A stretch of DNA of 64,000 bases from Rubrivivax sp. (GCA_016719535.1 JADJYX010000041.1:248001-312000); one strand, 5' to 3'. Positions 54,669 through 64,000 are shown, numbered from the stretch's first letter. Program-made: numbers and translations. Notes: generated from the sequence alone by a model not told the origin.

Positions 54669-54680
54669 GCGTGCCGTCGA

Positions 54681-55181
54681 TCACAGCGGCGGAATGCGCA
54701 GCACCTGCCCCGGGTAGATCTTGTCGGGGTGGTTCAGCATGGGCTTGTTGGCCTCGAAGATGACCGGGTATTTGTTCGCATCGCCGTAGAACTTCTTGGC
54801 GATCTTCGACAGGTTGTCGCCCGACACCACGGTGTGCCACTGCGATTCGGGCTGCGGGTTGCTGACCGTCAGCTGGTCGTTGACGGCGGCCACGCGATCG
54901 ACGTTGCCGCAGCACAGCACGACCTTCTCGCGCGTGGCCTGGTCGGCCACCGTGCCCGACACCGTGACCGTCGCGCTCGGGGCGTCGAAGGCCACGGCCA
55001 GGCCGTCCACCTTCAGGTTCTGGGCGACGATATAGCTCGCGATCGCATCGCCGGCGGACTTGCTCAGCGCCGCGATATTTTCCGGCGTTGGCGCCGCCGC
55101 AGCCGCATCCTGCGCGGCCTTGGCCTCGCCCTTGCCGAACAGCTTCTCGCCCGCTTCCTTGATGAATGACAAGAGACCCAT
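54681..55181 (-). CDS. BON and LysM domain protein (Kbp/YgaU-like)
   Basis: The 166-residue protein lacks a signal peptide. It has a BON domain at about 60-105 (VTVSGTVADQATREKVVLCCGNV) and a C-terminal LysM domain (HTVVSGDNLSKIAKKFYGDA). This matches E. coli Kbp (YgaU), a cytoplasmic potassium-binding protein. GGGAG lies before the ATG at 55181. It is convergent with the transporter gene. Confidence 0.85.
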   Translation of the reverse strand: MGLLSFIKEAGEKLFGKGEAKAAQDAAAAAPTPENIAALSKSAGDAIASYIVAQNLKVDGLAVAFDAPSATVTVSGTVADQATREKVVLCCGNVDRVAAVNDQLTVSNPQPESQWHTVVSGDNLSKIAKKFYGDANKYPVIFEANKPMLNHPDKIYPGQVLRIPPL

Positions 55182-55250
55182 GACGTACTCCCTTCGAGGA
55201 TGTGGACTGTCGACTCTACTGCACCGGGGTGGCGGCGCCATGACGGGCCG

Positions 55251-55581
55251 TCAGGCCGCCAGCAGACCGCGCGCCTCGATGAAGCGCACCACCTCGTCCA
55301 GGTCTTTGTGCGTCTTCAGGTCGGCCATCACGAAGGGCCCCTGCGGGCGCCTGCGCCGCCACGGCCGCCAGCGCGGCGGCCCGGGCGACGGCCGGTGCAT
55401 CGGCCCGCCCATGCGCGAGTTCGAGCTGCTGCAGCAGCCAGTCGCCGGCGCCGGACTCGTCGTGCAGCCGTCCCGCATCGACCGCCGCCTCCAGCCCTTC
55501 GGCATGGCTGAACCCGCCGACCGGCAGCGAGGGCGAAGCCAGGCGGATCAGCGACCGCAGCGTGGACGACGGCTGCGCCAC
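55251..55581 (-). pseudogene. ureF: ureF fused out of frame to the end of ureG
   Basis: The GTG at 55581 starts about 79 residues of UreF (RLASPSLPVGGFSHAEGLEA, then AGDWLLQQLELAHGRAD). At about 55340-55347 the homology switches, in another frame, to the last 29 residues of UreG (GPFVMADLKTHKDLDEVVRF, ending at 55251). A deletion has removed the rest of ureF and most of ureG. Urease maturation would need both. It lies 9 bases after the ureE stop. Confidence 0.8.
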
Positions 55582-55590
55582 CGGGGCCGG

Positions 55591-56250
55591 TCAGTGCCCG
55601 TGACCATGGCCGTGACGGTGGCCATGGTCGTGCGCCGGGTCGTGGGAATGGTCGTGCGTGCGGTCATGCGCATGGTCGTGTCCATGGTCATGGCCGCAGC
55701 CGGGGCCATGCACATGGGCGGCGGGCGCGCTCGCGTGGCCATGCCCATGGTCGTGCGCGTGGCCGTGGCCGTGCTCGTGGCCATGGCCCGCGCCCGCGGC
55801 GGCGGAGGCGCCGCCCTCGGGCTCGAAGGCGGCCTGTTCCTCGGTCACGATCAGGTGCATGGCGTCGAGCATCTGCGCCAGCACAGGGTCGGGCTCGAGC
55901 TTCAGGTGGTCGCTCGCCAGCTGCAGCTGCACCTGCCGGTTGCCCAGGTGGTAGGCGGCGCGCACCAGGTCGAAGGGGCTGCCATGGTGCGCGCAGGGCC
56001 GCACCACCAGCACCGGTTGCGGCGCCGCATGCACGCGGATCAGCGAGCCGTCCTCGGCCACCAGCACGTCGCCGCCGCGCACCACGCTGCCGCGCGGCAG
56101 GAAGACGCCGAGCCGGCGGCCCTGGCTGTCGGTGGCGTCGAAGCGGCTCTTGCTGCGCGTGTCCCAGTCGAGTTCGACGCTGGCGGCGCGCTTGAGCAGC
56201 ACGGCGGCGAGGCCGCGCCCCTGGGGGATCAGCTTGTTGATGGTGAGCAT
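55591..56250 (-). CDS. ureE: Urease nickel chaperone UreE with a long histidine tail
   Basis: The 219-residue protein is intact: MLTINKLIPQGRGLAAVLLK, FLPRGSVVRGGDVL and CAHHGSPFDLVRAAYHLGNR, then a tail from about residue 155 with some 26 histidines in HG/HD/HE repeats. UreE delivers nickel to urease. Every urease structural gene in the window is broken, so it may persist as a metal buffer or simply not yet have decayed. Confidence 0.88.
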   Translation of the reverse strand: MLTINKLIPQGRGLAAVLLKRAASVELDWDTRSKSRFDATDSQGRRLGVFLPRGSVVRGGDVLVAEDGSLIRVHAAPQPVLVVRPCAHHGSPFDLVRAAYHLGNRQVQLQLASDHLKLEPDPVLAQMLDAMHLIVTEEQAAFEPEGGASAAAGAGHGHEHGHGHAHDHGHGHASAPAAHVHGPGCGHDHGHDHAHDRTHDHSHDPAHDHGHRHGHGHGH

Positions 56251-56343
56251 GGCGGCATTGTCGCTCGGCATGCCCGGCAGCCGGGCGCCGACAGCCACTT
56301 GTGGCCTAATCCCGCCCTCCACGTTCCGTCGCGAGCCCCTTTC

Positions 56344-56514
56344 ATGGCACAGAAGATCCGTACCGAAGCCGACCGCAAGGCCACCCCCCGCCCGGCCGTC
56401 AGTTCCAGCGCCAACCTCAATGTCGGCGGCAGCGGCCAGCGCGTCAGCCGCGAGCGTGGCTCGCACACGCGCAGCAAGAAGAACCCCGGCAAGCGCCCGC
56501 ACAAGGGCGGATAA
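56344..56514 (+). CDS. Small basic protein of unknown function
   Basis: The 56-residue lysine/arginine-rich, probably disordered protein (starts MAQKIRTEADRKATPRP, ends GKRPHKGG) has coding-like composition and stands alone, divergent from ureE. It lacks hydrophobic segments, so a nucleic-acid-binding role is possible. I do not recognise a family. Confidence 0.5.
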   Translation: MAQKIRTEADRKATPRPAVSSSANLNVGGSGQRVSRERGSHTRSKKNPGKRPHKGG

Positions 56515-56517
56515 CCA

Positions 56518-56606
56518 GCCCCCGCGGGGGCCGATGCCGGACGAGGAACGGTCCCTGCGGACCGGTCCTCGCCTGCGAGGGCCAGCCGGCCTGCAGGCCG
56601 GTTGGC
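56518..56606. repeat. GC-rich palindromes in an intergenic gap
   Basis: GCCCCCGCGGGGGC (56518-56531) and CCGGCCTGCAGGCCGG (56586-56601) are perfect palindromes, the second inside a 26-base near-palindrome. They lie between the small protein and the dehydrogenase pseudogene. No T-run follows either. Confidence 0.45.
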
Positions 56607-56658
56607 GACGCTGGCGGACCGGCGGAGCCGGATCCGCGGCGTCCGCTGACTCTTCATC

Positions 56659-58333
56659 GTGCTGCGTATCACCGAGCTGCGCTTGCCGCTGGATCATGCG
56701 GAGGGCGAACTGCGCGCTGCCGTGCTGGCGCGGCTGGGCCTGCGTGACGGGCAACTGCTCGACCTGACCGTCTTCCGGCGCGCCTACGATGCGCGCAAGA
56801 AGTCGGCCATCGTGCTCATCTATACCGTCGACTGCACAGTGGCCGACGAGGCGGCCGTGCTGGGGCGCTGTGCGGGTGACGCCCATGTCAAGCCCAGCCC
56901 CGATACGCGCTACCGCTTCATCGGCCATGCCCCGGCCGACTTCCAGGCCAACGGGCGGCCGCGGCCGCTGGTCATCGGCTTCGGGCCCTGCGGCCTGTTC
57001 GCGGCGTTGATCCTGGCGCAGATGGGCCTGCGGCCGCTGGTGCTCGAGCGCGGCAAGGCGGTGCGCGAGCGCACCAGGGACACCTGGGGCCTGTGGCGCC
57101 AGGGCGTGCTCGACCCCGAATCGAACGTGCAGTTCGGCGAAGGCGGCGCCGGCACCTTTTCCGACGGCAAGCTCTGGAGCCAGATCAGCGACCCGCGCCA
57201 CCTCACGCGCAAGGTGCTGACCGAATTCGTCGAGGCCGGTGCGCCGGAGGAGATCCTCTACGTCAGCAAGCCGCACATCGGCACCTTCCGGCTGGTGAGC
57301 ATGATCGAGAAGATCCGCGCCGGCATCGAGGCCCTGGGCGGCGAGGTCCGCTTCCGGCAGCACGTGACCGACCTGCTGATCGAGAGCGGTCCGCAGGGGC
57401 ACCACGTCCGCGGCGTGACGCTGGCCTCGGGCGAGCAGATTGCCGCCGACCACGTGGTGCTGGCGCTCGGACACAGCGCACGCGACACCTTCGAGATGCT
57501 GCACCGCCGCGGCGTGCACCTGGAGGCCAAGCCTTTCTCGGTGGGTTTTCGCATCGAACACCCGCAGGGCGTGATCGACCGCGCCCGCTTCGGTCCCCAT
57601 GCCGGCCATCCGATCCTCGGGGCGGCCGACTACAAGCTGGTCCATCACGCGAAGAACGGCCGCTCGGTCTACAGCTTCTGCATGTGCCCCGGTGGCACCG
57701 TGGTGGCCGCCACGTCCGAGCCCGGGCGCGTGGTCACCAACGGCATGAGCCAGTATTCGCGCAACGAGCGCAATGCCAATGCCGGGCTGGTGGTGGGCAT
57801 CAACCCGGCCGACTACCGGCTCGACCCGGCGGCGACGGGGCCGATCTCGCCGCTGGACGGCATCGCCTTCCAGCGCCACTGGGAGTCGCGCGCCTACGAA
57901 CTGGGCGGCGGTGGCTACCGTGCGCCCGGTCAGCGGGTGGGCGACTTCGTCAAGGGCCAACGTTCGACCGCATTCGGCAGCGTGCTGCCCTCGTACAAGC
58001 CCGGCGTGACGCCCACCGACCTGGCCGAACCCGGCCGCGGCAGCCTGCCGGACTATGCGCTGCAGGCGCTGCGCGAGGCGCTGCCGGCCTTCGAGCGCCA
58101 GATCAAGGGCTTCTTCGATGCCCGACGCGGTGCTCACCGGCGTCGAGACGCGCACCTCGTCGCCGCTGCGCATCACGCGCGGGCGCAACCGGCAGAGCCT
58201 GAACGTGGCCGGCCTGTATCCGGCGGGCGAAGGTGCGGGCTACGCCGGCGGCATCATGTCCGCCGGTGTCGACGGCATCGAGGTGGCCGAGGCGCTGGCG
58301 GCCGAACTGCTGGGGATCGCCGCGCCGGCCTGA
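56659..58333 (+). pseudogene. FAD-dependent dehydrogenase (COG2509-like), frameshifted
   Basis: About 485 residues are readable: an N-terminal domain (LRITELRLPLDHAEGELRAA), the FAD motif VIGFGPCGLFAALILAQMG, GEGGAGTFSDGKLWSQ and FSVGFRIEHPQG. Near 58113-58120 the frame must shift by one base to reach the conserved C-terminus (MPDAVLTGVETRTSSPLRIT, GEGAGYAGGIMSAGVDG) ending at 58333. Without the shift the FAD-closing segment is lost. A real mutation or a sequence error are both possible. Confidence 0.8.
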
Positions 58334-58335
58334 CC

Positions 58336-58653
58336 TCAGTGCAGCGTGCGGTCGTCACGGCCGCGGCCCTTGCCGCTGAAGCGGCGCGGACGGATGACGT
58401 TGCCGTCGCGCTCGGCGTCGACGCGGCCACCCTTGGCCCGATCGATCAGATCCTCGGCCTGCTGCCGGGCGCCGCGGCTGGCCCGCAGCAGCCGCCACTG
58501 CCGCTGCAGCCACTGCCCGCTGCGGCGCAGGCCGTCGAGCCGGCGCCGCCAGAAGGCGTCGAAGCGCTGCCGCTTCGCCGGGCCCAGGCCCATGCGCAAC
58601 AGCAAGAGGAGGCAGACGGTCAGGCCGAGGGCGGCGAACAGCGTTTCGATCAT
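58336..58653 (-). CDS. Small membrane-anchored protein of unknown function
   Basis: The 105-residue protein has one N-terminal helix (LFAALGLTVCLLLLLRMGLG), then an Arg-rich soluble part ending in FSGKGRGRDDRTLH. It lies between the ureC remnant and the dehydrogenase pseudogene on the minus strand. I do not recognise a family. Confidence 0.6.
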   Translation of the reverse strand: MIETLFAALGLTVCLLLLLRMGLGPAKRQRFDAFWRRRLDGLRRSGQWLQRQWRLLRASRGARQQAEDLIDRAKGGRVDAERDGNVIRPRRFSGKGRGRDDRTLH

Positions 58654-58718
58654 GGCGGGCGGGCGGCGCAGGGTGCCGGGTCCGCAGTAGAACACGGAGG
58701 CGGCGGCTGCCGCCGCGT

Positions 58719-59488
<770 letters not shown>

Positions 59489-59492
59489 GGTG

Positions 59493-59630
59493 TCAGAGGC
59501 TCACCTGGATCTCGGCGCGGAAGCCCCACACCGGGCGGTCGCCGGCGTTCTCGACCCCCAGCGTCGTCGTCGGCCGGCCGGGGTTGAGTTCGCGCTCGCC
59601 GGGCTCGGCCAGCAGTTCACCCGGGATCAT
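59493..59630 (-). pseudogene. ureB: Urease beta subunit remnant with an internal deletion
   Basis: An open frame of 45 residues joins the UreB N-terminus (MIPGELLAEPGERELNPGRP) to its C-terminus (WGFRAEIQVSL), with about 60 residues missing between DRPV and WGF. It starts 10 bases after the ureA stop and ends 4 bases before the ureC start, the usual operon spacing. Confidence 0.85.
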
Positions 59631-59640
59631 CGTGGTGCCT

Positions 59641-59944
59641 TCATGCAATGGGTTGGTGCACGGTCACCAATTTGTTGCCGTCGGGACAGGTGGCCTCGAC
59701 CTGGATTGCGGGCACCCGCTCGGGCACACCGTCCATCAGGTCGGCGCGCGTCAGCACCTGCTTGCCTTCGCCCATCAGCGGCGCCACGGTCCTGCCGTCG
59801 CGGGCGCCTTCGAGGATGGCGGCGGTGATCAGCGTCACCGCCTCGGGCACCTCGAGCTTCAGGCCGCGGGCCCGGGCGGCGCTCGGCCAGCAGCGCGGCG
59901 GTGCAGATCAGCAGCTTGTCCTTTTTGCGCGGGGTCGGGTCCAT
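59641..59944 (-). pseudogene. ureA: Urease gamma subunit with a one-base frameshift
   Basis: The N-terminus (MDPTPRKKDKLLICTAALLA) and the rest (PEAVTLITAAILEGARDGRT, IQVEATCPDGNKLVTVHQPI) are both present but in different frames. The span is 304 bases, one more than the 303 expected for a 100-residue UreA. The extra base lies near 59873-59880. Confidence 0.88.
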
Positions 59945-60006
59945 GCCGGTGGCACAGCAGCCTGGATGCCAGGCTACGGTGCCAGGCTGGTGCGGATCTT
60001 GAGTGC

Positions 60007-60885
60007 GTGCCCGGTGTGTCCGAGGCGACCGCAACCCCACCACCGCCCGCCGCCGCGCCGCAGCGCGTGGTCAGGACTGCCTTCGGCGCCGCCTCGTGCC
60101 TGATCCTCGAGGCCGTGGATGCCACGCTGCTGGTGCAGCACGGCTTCCTGAATGCCGCGCTGGCCATCCTGGCCACCGGGCGGGTGATCCTTCTCGCCGG
60201 CCGGCCGATCAGCGTCCATGCCGCGCGCCACGACGTCGACAGGGACCTGCTGACGCGCGGCACCGGCGCCGGCTTCGACCTGCCGGCCTATCTGGCGCTG
60301 ACGCACAGCGTGCCGGTCGAGCGCGCGGTCGACCCCAGCCCGATGTACCTGGCGGCGTGGGAAACGGTGACGTCCAACCACGGCTGGGCGGTGGCCGCCA
60401 CCGCCGTCTTCGCCATCGTCTCGTAGCGGAAGATCAACGTCACCAACGCCTATGCCGGCAGCCTGGCCTGGAGCAATGTCTTCAGCCGGCTGACACACGC
60501 GCACCCGGCGCGGGTGGCGTGGAAGGTGTTCAATACCGCGATCGCGCTGGTGCTGATGGAGATGAATGCCTTCAGCGCGCTCGGCCACGTGCTGGGGCTG
60601 TACGCCCCGATCGCCATTGCCTGGATGATGGCGGTGGTGGCCGACCTGGTGGTCAACAAGCCGCTGGGCTCGAGCCCGCCGGGCATCGAGTTCACGCGCG
60701 CCCACCTGTACGACATCGATCCGGTGGGCGTGGGCGCGATGGGCATCGCGTCGGTGCCGTCCACCGTCGCCCACCTGGGCGCCTGCGGGCCGCTGGCGCA
60801 GGCCCTCTCGGCGGCCATCGCGCTGATCACCGCCTTCGTGGCGTCGCCGCTGATCGCCTGGGCGACCCGGGGCCGCTACGTACGA
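60007..60885 (+). pseudogene. NCS1-type permease remnant
   Basis: One frame carries pieces of a purine/cytosine permease-type protein: FGAASCLILEAVDATLL, PISVHAARHDVDRDLLTRGT, then after a deletion MYLAAWETV. An amber codon follows at 60424-60426 where the family has glutamine. KINVTNAYAGSLAWSN, GIEFTRAHLYDIDPVGVGAM and IAWATRGRY come next. In Burkholderiales this permease is often fused to a hybrid histidine kinase and paired with a LuxR-type regulator near urea genes; no kinase part remains here. Confidence 0.7.
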
Positions 60886-61000
60886 CCTGGCACCGCGCAT
60901 GGTGCCGATCGTGCCGGTGACCGCCGCGGCCGACGACGGCGCGTGCTGGCGCAGCAGTTTCGTTTCGACGCCATGAATCACCTTCTCGATCGCGAGCCCG

Positions 61001-61978
61001 ATGAACCCCGACCTGCCTGACACCGACCTCCGCCTGCCCGCCAACGCCGACGTGGTGCTGGTCGTCGACGACGTGCCCGACAACATCGCGCTGCTGGTCG
61101 ACGCGCTGGAGGAAGCCGGCTATGCCGTGCGGGTGGCCACCGGCGGCGAGGCGGCGCTGCAGCTGGCCGCGCGGGCGCAACCCGACATCGTGCTGCTGGA
61201 CGCGGTGATGCCGGGGATGGACGGTTTCGAGGTGGCGCGCCGGCTCAAGGCCGACGAGGCCACCGCCGCCATCCCCATCGTCTTCATGACCGGCCTCACC
61301 GCGACCGAGCATGTGGTGGCGGCGTTTGCCGCCGGCGGCACCGACTACGTCACCAAGCCGATCAAGCCGCGCGAGGTGCTGGCGAGGGTGGCCACGCACC
61401 TGCAGGCCGCGCGCACGCAGCGCCAGGCGCGGCTGGCGCTCGACGCCTTCGGCCATGCCACCCTGGTGGTGCGCGAGCGCGACGGCCGCCGCATCTGGCA
61501 GACGGCGCTGGCGCGCAAGCTGCTCGGCGAGCATTTCGGCGGCGCCGAGACGGTGACACCGCCCGAGGTCATCGCCTGGGTGGCGCGCGAGAGCCTGCGC
61601 CGCCGCGCCGGCGCCGACCCGTTGAGCCTGACGGTGGCGCGCGGCGCGCGCCGCATCACCTTCACGCTGCACCCCATGCCCGAGGAGACGCTGGAGGACA
61701 GCGGCGACGGCGAATGGCTGATCGTCATGCGCGAGAGCGACGACGCCGCCGTCATCGCGGCGGTGGCGCTGGCCTGCACGCTCACCGCGCGCGAGGCCGA
61801 GGTGCTGTACTGGGTGGTCAAGGGCAGGACCAACCGCGACATCGGCGACATCCTGGGCACCAGCCCGCGCACCATCACCAAGCATCTGGAACATGTCTTC
61901 GAGAAGCTGGGCGTGGAAACACGCACCGCGGCGGCGGCGCTGGCGCTGTCGCGGGTGAAGGAGCTGGCGCGGCCCTGA
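61001..61978 (+). CDS. LuxR-type response regulator
   Basis: The 325-residue protein has a receiver domain at about 17-130 (phospho-acceptor Asp67 in VLLDAVMPGMDG; FMTGLT; DYVTKPIKPRE). A linker domain follows, then a C-terminal LuxR helix-turn-helix at about 255-315 (LTAREAEVLYWVVKGRTNRD). It looks intact. The permease remnant upstream suggests its cognate sensor was lost, so it may be an orphan of a urea-sensing pair. Confidence 0.85.
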   Translation: MNPDLPDTDLRLPANADVVLVVDDVPDNIALLVDALEEAGYAVRVATGGEAALQLAARAQPDIVLLDAVMPGMDGFEVARRLKADEATAAIPIVFMTGLTATEHVVAAFAAGGTDYVTKPIKPREVLARVATHLQAARTQRQARLALDAFGHATLVVRERDGRRIWQTALARKLLGEHFGGAETVTPPEVIAWVARESLRRRAGADPLSLTVARGARRITFTLHPMPEETLEDSGDGEWLIVMRESDDAAVIAAVALACTLTAREAEVLYWVVKGRTNRDIGDILGTSPRTITKHLEHVFEKLGVETRTAAAALALSRVKELARP

Positions 61979-62075
61979 GGCCGTTGCCGACCGCGGCCGA
62001 CGCGGGCGCAGGCCGCTGGCGGGATGCCCGCAGCGGGTGGCACACTGCGCCATCCCCTGCACGCCAGTCGATCCG

Positions 62076-63140
62076 ATGAACCCAGCCGTCCCGGTGCATC
62101 GAAGCCGCCGCCGCGCCGGCGCTGCCATCGCCGCGATGGCGCTGCTGGGCGCCGCGGCGCGCGCGGCCCCGGCACGCGCCCCGGTGGCGTCGCCGCATGC
62201 GATCGACATCCCGCGCTGGTTTACCGAGAGCTTCCTCGACTTCCCGGACGAGGTCGCCGAGGCGGCCCGCGCCGGCAAGCGCGTGCTCGTCTATTTCGGC
62301 CAGGACGGCTGCCCCTACTGCAAGGCGCTGATGCAGGCCAATTTCGGCACCAGCCCGGCGGCCCAGCGCATCACCGCCAAGACCCGGCAGCACTTCGTCG
62401 CCATCGCCATCAACCTGTGGGGCGACCGCGAGGTGCAATGGCTCGACGGCACCCGGGGCACCGAGAAGCAGCTGGCCGCGAAGCTGGCGGTGCAGTTCAC
62501 GCCGACGCTGTTCTTCCTCGAGACCGACGGCCGCGTGGTGCTGAGGCTCGACGGCTACCAGCCGCCGGAGCGCTTCGGGCCCATCGTCGACTGGGTGGCC
62601 GACCGCCACGACCGGCGCGAATCGCTGGCCGAATACCTGGCGCGCCTGGACACCTCGACGCCGGCGACGCCTGCCCCGCGGGGCGACTACCTGATGCGCG
62701 ACCCGTCCGCGCTGACGCGCCGGGCCGGCGGCAAGCCGCTGGCCGTGCTGTTCGAGTCCGACCGCTGCGCGCCCTGCGGCGAACTGCACGGCGACGCCTT
62801 CCGGCGCCCGACGCTGAAGCCGCTGCTGGCGCGCTTCGACATCGCACGGCTGGTGCCGGGCCGGCCGTCGCGGCTGACCGCCCCCGGCGGTGCAGTGGTC
62901 GATGCCCAGGCCTTCGCACGCGACCTGCGCATCACGCTGTACCCGACCGTCGTCTTCTTCGACCCCAGCGGGCGCGAAGTCTTCCGTTTCGACGGCTACA
63001 TGCGCCCCTTCCACGTCGAGAGCGCCTTCGACTATGTGGCCAGCGGCGAATACCGGCGCGAGCCGCAGTTCCAGCGCTTCGTGCAGGCGCGGGCCGAGCG
63101 GCTGCGGGCCGCAGGCCGGCCGGTGGATCTCTGGAAATAG
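62076..63140 (+). CDS. Secreted protein with two thioredoxin-like domains
   Basis: The 354-residue protein has a twin-arginine-like or Sec signal (HRSRRRAGAAIAAMALLGAA) and two thioredoxin folds, each with a CxxC: CPYC about 79-82 (VYFGQDGCPYCKALMQANF) and CAPC about 231-234. Both halves have a cis-proline region (FTPTLFF and LYPTVVFF). It probably acts as a periplasmic disulfide reductase or isomerase, like SoxW-type proteins. ATG at 62076 is preferred to one at 62037 because the signal peptide then starts normally. Confidence 0.75.
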   Translation: MNPAVPVHRSRRRAGAAIAAMALLGAAARAAPARAPVASPHAIDIPRWFTESFLDFPDEVAEAARAGKRVLVYFGQDGCPYCKALMQANFGTSPAAQRITAKTRQHFVAIAINLWGDREVQWLDGTRGTEKQLAAKLAVQFTPTLFFLETDGRVVLRLDGYQPPERFGPIVDWVADRHDRRESLAEYLARLDTSTPATPAPRGDYLMRDPSALTRRAGGKPLAVLFESDRCAPCGELHGDAFRRPTLKPLLARFDIARLVPGRPSRLTAPGGAVVDAQAFARDLRITLYPTVVFFDPSGREVFRFDGYMRPFHVESAFDYVASGEYRREPQFQRFVQARAERLRAAGRPVDLWK

Positions 63141-63161
63141 GCGCACGCCCGGGCCGGGCGG

Positions 63162-64000
63162 TCAAGGCCGGGCCACCTCACCCAGCCGGCGCAGCATCGG
63201 CGTCACCACCGGCACCGTCAGCATGGTGCTGGCCACCGCCATCAGCAGCAGCGCGGTGAAGGTGGCGCTGGTGATCACGCCCTTGTCGAGCAGGATATTG
63301 GCGAAGATGATCATGATCAGCGCCTTGGTCTGCAGCAGCCAGCCGATCAGCGAGGCCTCGCCGCGCGGCCAGCCCAGCAGCCGCCCGGCCAGGTGGGCGC
63401 CGGCCAGCTTGCCCACCACCGCCGCGGCCAGCAGCCAGGCGGCGGCCACGAAGACCGCCACGCCGCCCCTGTCCCACTGCGTGCGCAGCCCGGTGCTGAG
63501 GAAGAAGACCGGCATCATCACCAGCAGCACATGGTGGCGCAGCAGGTCCAGCTGCTCCTGCTCGAACCAGTCGGCGTCCATCACCGCGCCGGCCAGGAAG
63601 GCGCCCACCATGAAGTGCAGGCCGGCCCAGTCGGCGGCCAGCGCGCAGGCGGCCAGCCAGATCAGCGCCACGTACCAGCGGTCGGCCTCGGCAAGGCGGC
63701 GCATCAGCCGGCGGAAGGCCCAGCCGATGATCACGAAGGCGAGCAGGAAGCCGAGCTGCCGGCCGACGCGTGTCCAGTCCAGCAGGATCAGCGCCAGCAC
63801 GCCCCAGATGGCGATGTCGTCGAGGCTGGCATAACGCAGGATGCGCTGGCCCAGCGGCTGGCGCAGGATGGCCAGCTTCTCCATCAGCAGGATCAGGATG
63901 GGCAGCGCCGTCACCGCGCAGGCCATGCCGACGCCCAGCACGAACTGCCAGCCTTGTGCGCTGGCACCGATCCAGCCCGGCGTGGCCAGCATCACCGCCG
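63162..64000 (-). CDS. Cation/proton antiporter of the CPA2 (KefB-like) family, partial
   Basis: The last 278 or more residues are visible; the start lies beyond the window. About eight hydrophobic helices are seen, with RYASLDDIAIWGVLALILLD and LHFMVGAFLAGAVM typical of the Na+/H+ exchanger fold. No C-terminal NAD-binding domain is present, since the protein ends soon after the last helix. The transported ion is unknown. Confidence 0.8.
   Translation of the reverse strand, partial: AVMLATPGWIGASAQGWQFVLGVGMACAVTALPILILLMEKLAILRQPLGQRILRYASLDDIAIWGVLALILLDWTRVGRQLGFLLAFVIIGWAFRRLMRRLAEADRWYVALIWLAACALAADWAGLHFMVGAFLAGAVMDADWFEQEQLDLLRHHVLLVMMPVFFLSTGLRTQWDRGGVAVFVAAAWLLAAAVVGKLAGAHLAGRLLGWPRGEASLIGWLLQTKALIMIIFANILLDKGVITSATFTALLLMAVASTMLTVPVVTPMLRRLGEVARP

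Noticed and set aside
58105..58125. Programmed frameshift in the FAD-dependent dehydrogenase
   Set aside because: No slippery heptamer or downstream pseudoknot stands out, and neighbouring genes are also broken, so mutation or sequence error is simpler.
56251..58188. Extension of the ureE frame far upstream, opposite the dehydrogenase pseudogene
   Set aside because: UreE homology begins exactly at the ATG at 56250; the extension is the shadow of the plus-strand gene.

Overview
The window is about 64 kb of GC-rich DNA from a betaproteobacterium of the order Burkholderiales, probably the Rubrivivax/Leptothrix/Ideonella/Aquabacterium side. This rests on gene order (maf-yceD-rpmF-plsX-fabHDG-acpP-fabF-rpoE-rseAB-mucD-lepA-lepB-DUF4845-rnc-era-recO-pdxJ-acpS-nagZ, then rne/rluC) and on protein families. 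Genus is inference. No rRNA, tRNA or CRISPR array was seen.

Region 1 (1-22.6 kb) is a surface-layer and cell-envelope locus. A 1569-residue, cysteine-free RTX/S-layer-like protein is followed by a strong terminator and a lipoprotein. Next comes an overlapping operon: a truncated TnpB-like protein, two different type I secretion ABC ATPases in tandem, an HlyD-type adaptor, a TolC-type outer membrane protein and a cyclophilin lipoprotein. Directly behind lie O-antigen-type export genes (wzm/wzt-like), a methyltransferase-acyltransferase fusion and a PIG-L deacetylase. A convergent operon carries two glycosyltransferases and an O-antigen ligase. The layout recalls the Caulobacter rsaA locus, where an RTX S-layer protein, its type I exporter and O-antigen genes sit together.

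Region 2 (22.9-54.7 kb) is core housekeeping DNA. It holds rhlE, an RsmI-like methylase, maf, the fatty-acid synthesis operon, the sigma-E stress module (rpoE, rseA, rseB, mucD), a 550-base gap with a probable small RNA, and the lepA to nagZ run. A degenerate HD-GYP protein, rne with a long leader, rluC, a phosphatase, a Rieske protein, sppA, psd, an EamA transporter and a LysM protein follow.

Region 3 (55.2-61 kb) is a decaying urea-use locus. ureA carries a one-base frameshift, ureB and ureC carry internal deletions, and ureF is fused out of frame to the end of ureG. An NCS1-type permease (family normally fused to a sensor kinase) has an amber codon and deletions, and an FAD-dependent dehydrogenase is frameshifted. 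Only ureE with its histidine-rich tail and a LuxR-type response regulator look whole. The window ends with a double-thioredoxin protein and a cation/proton antiporter cut by the window edge.

The most unusual item is the RuvC-less TnpB-like gene built into the secretion operon, with start and stop codons overlapping the ABC gene.
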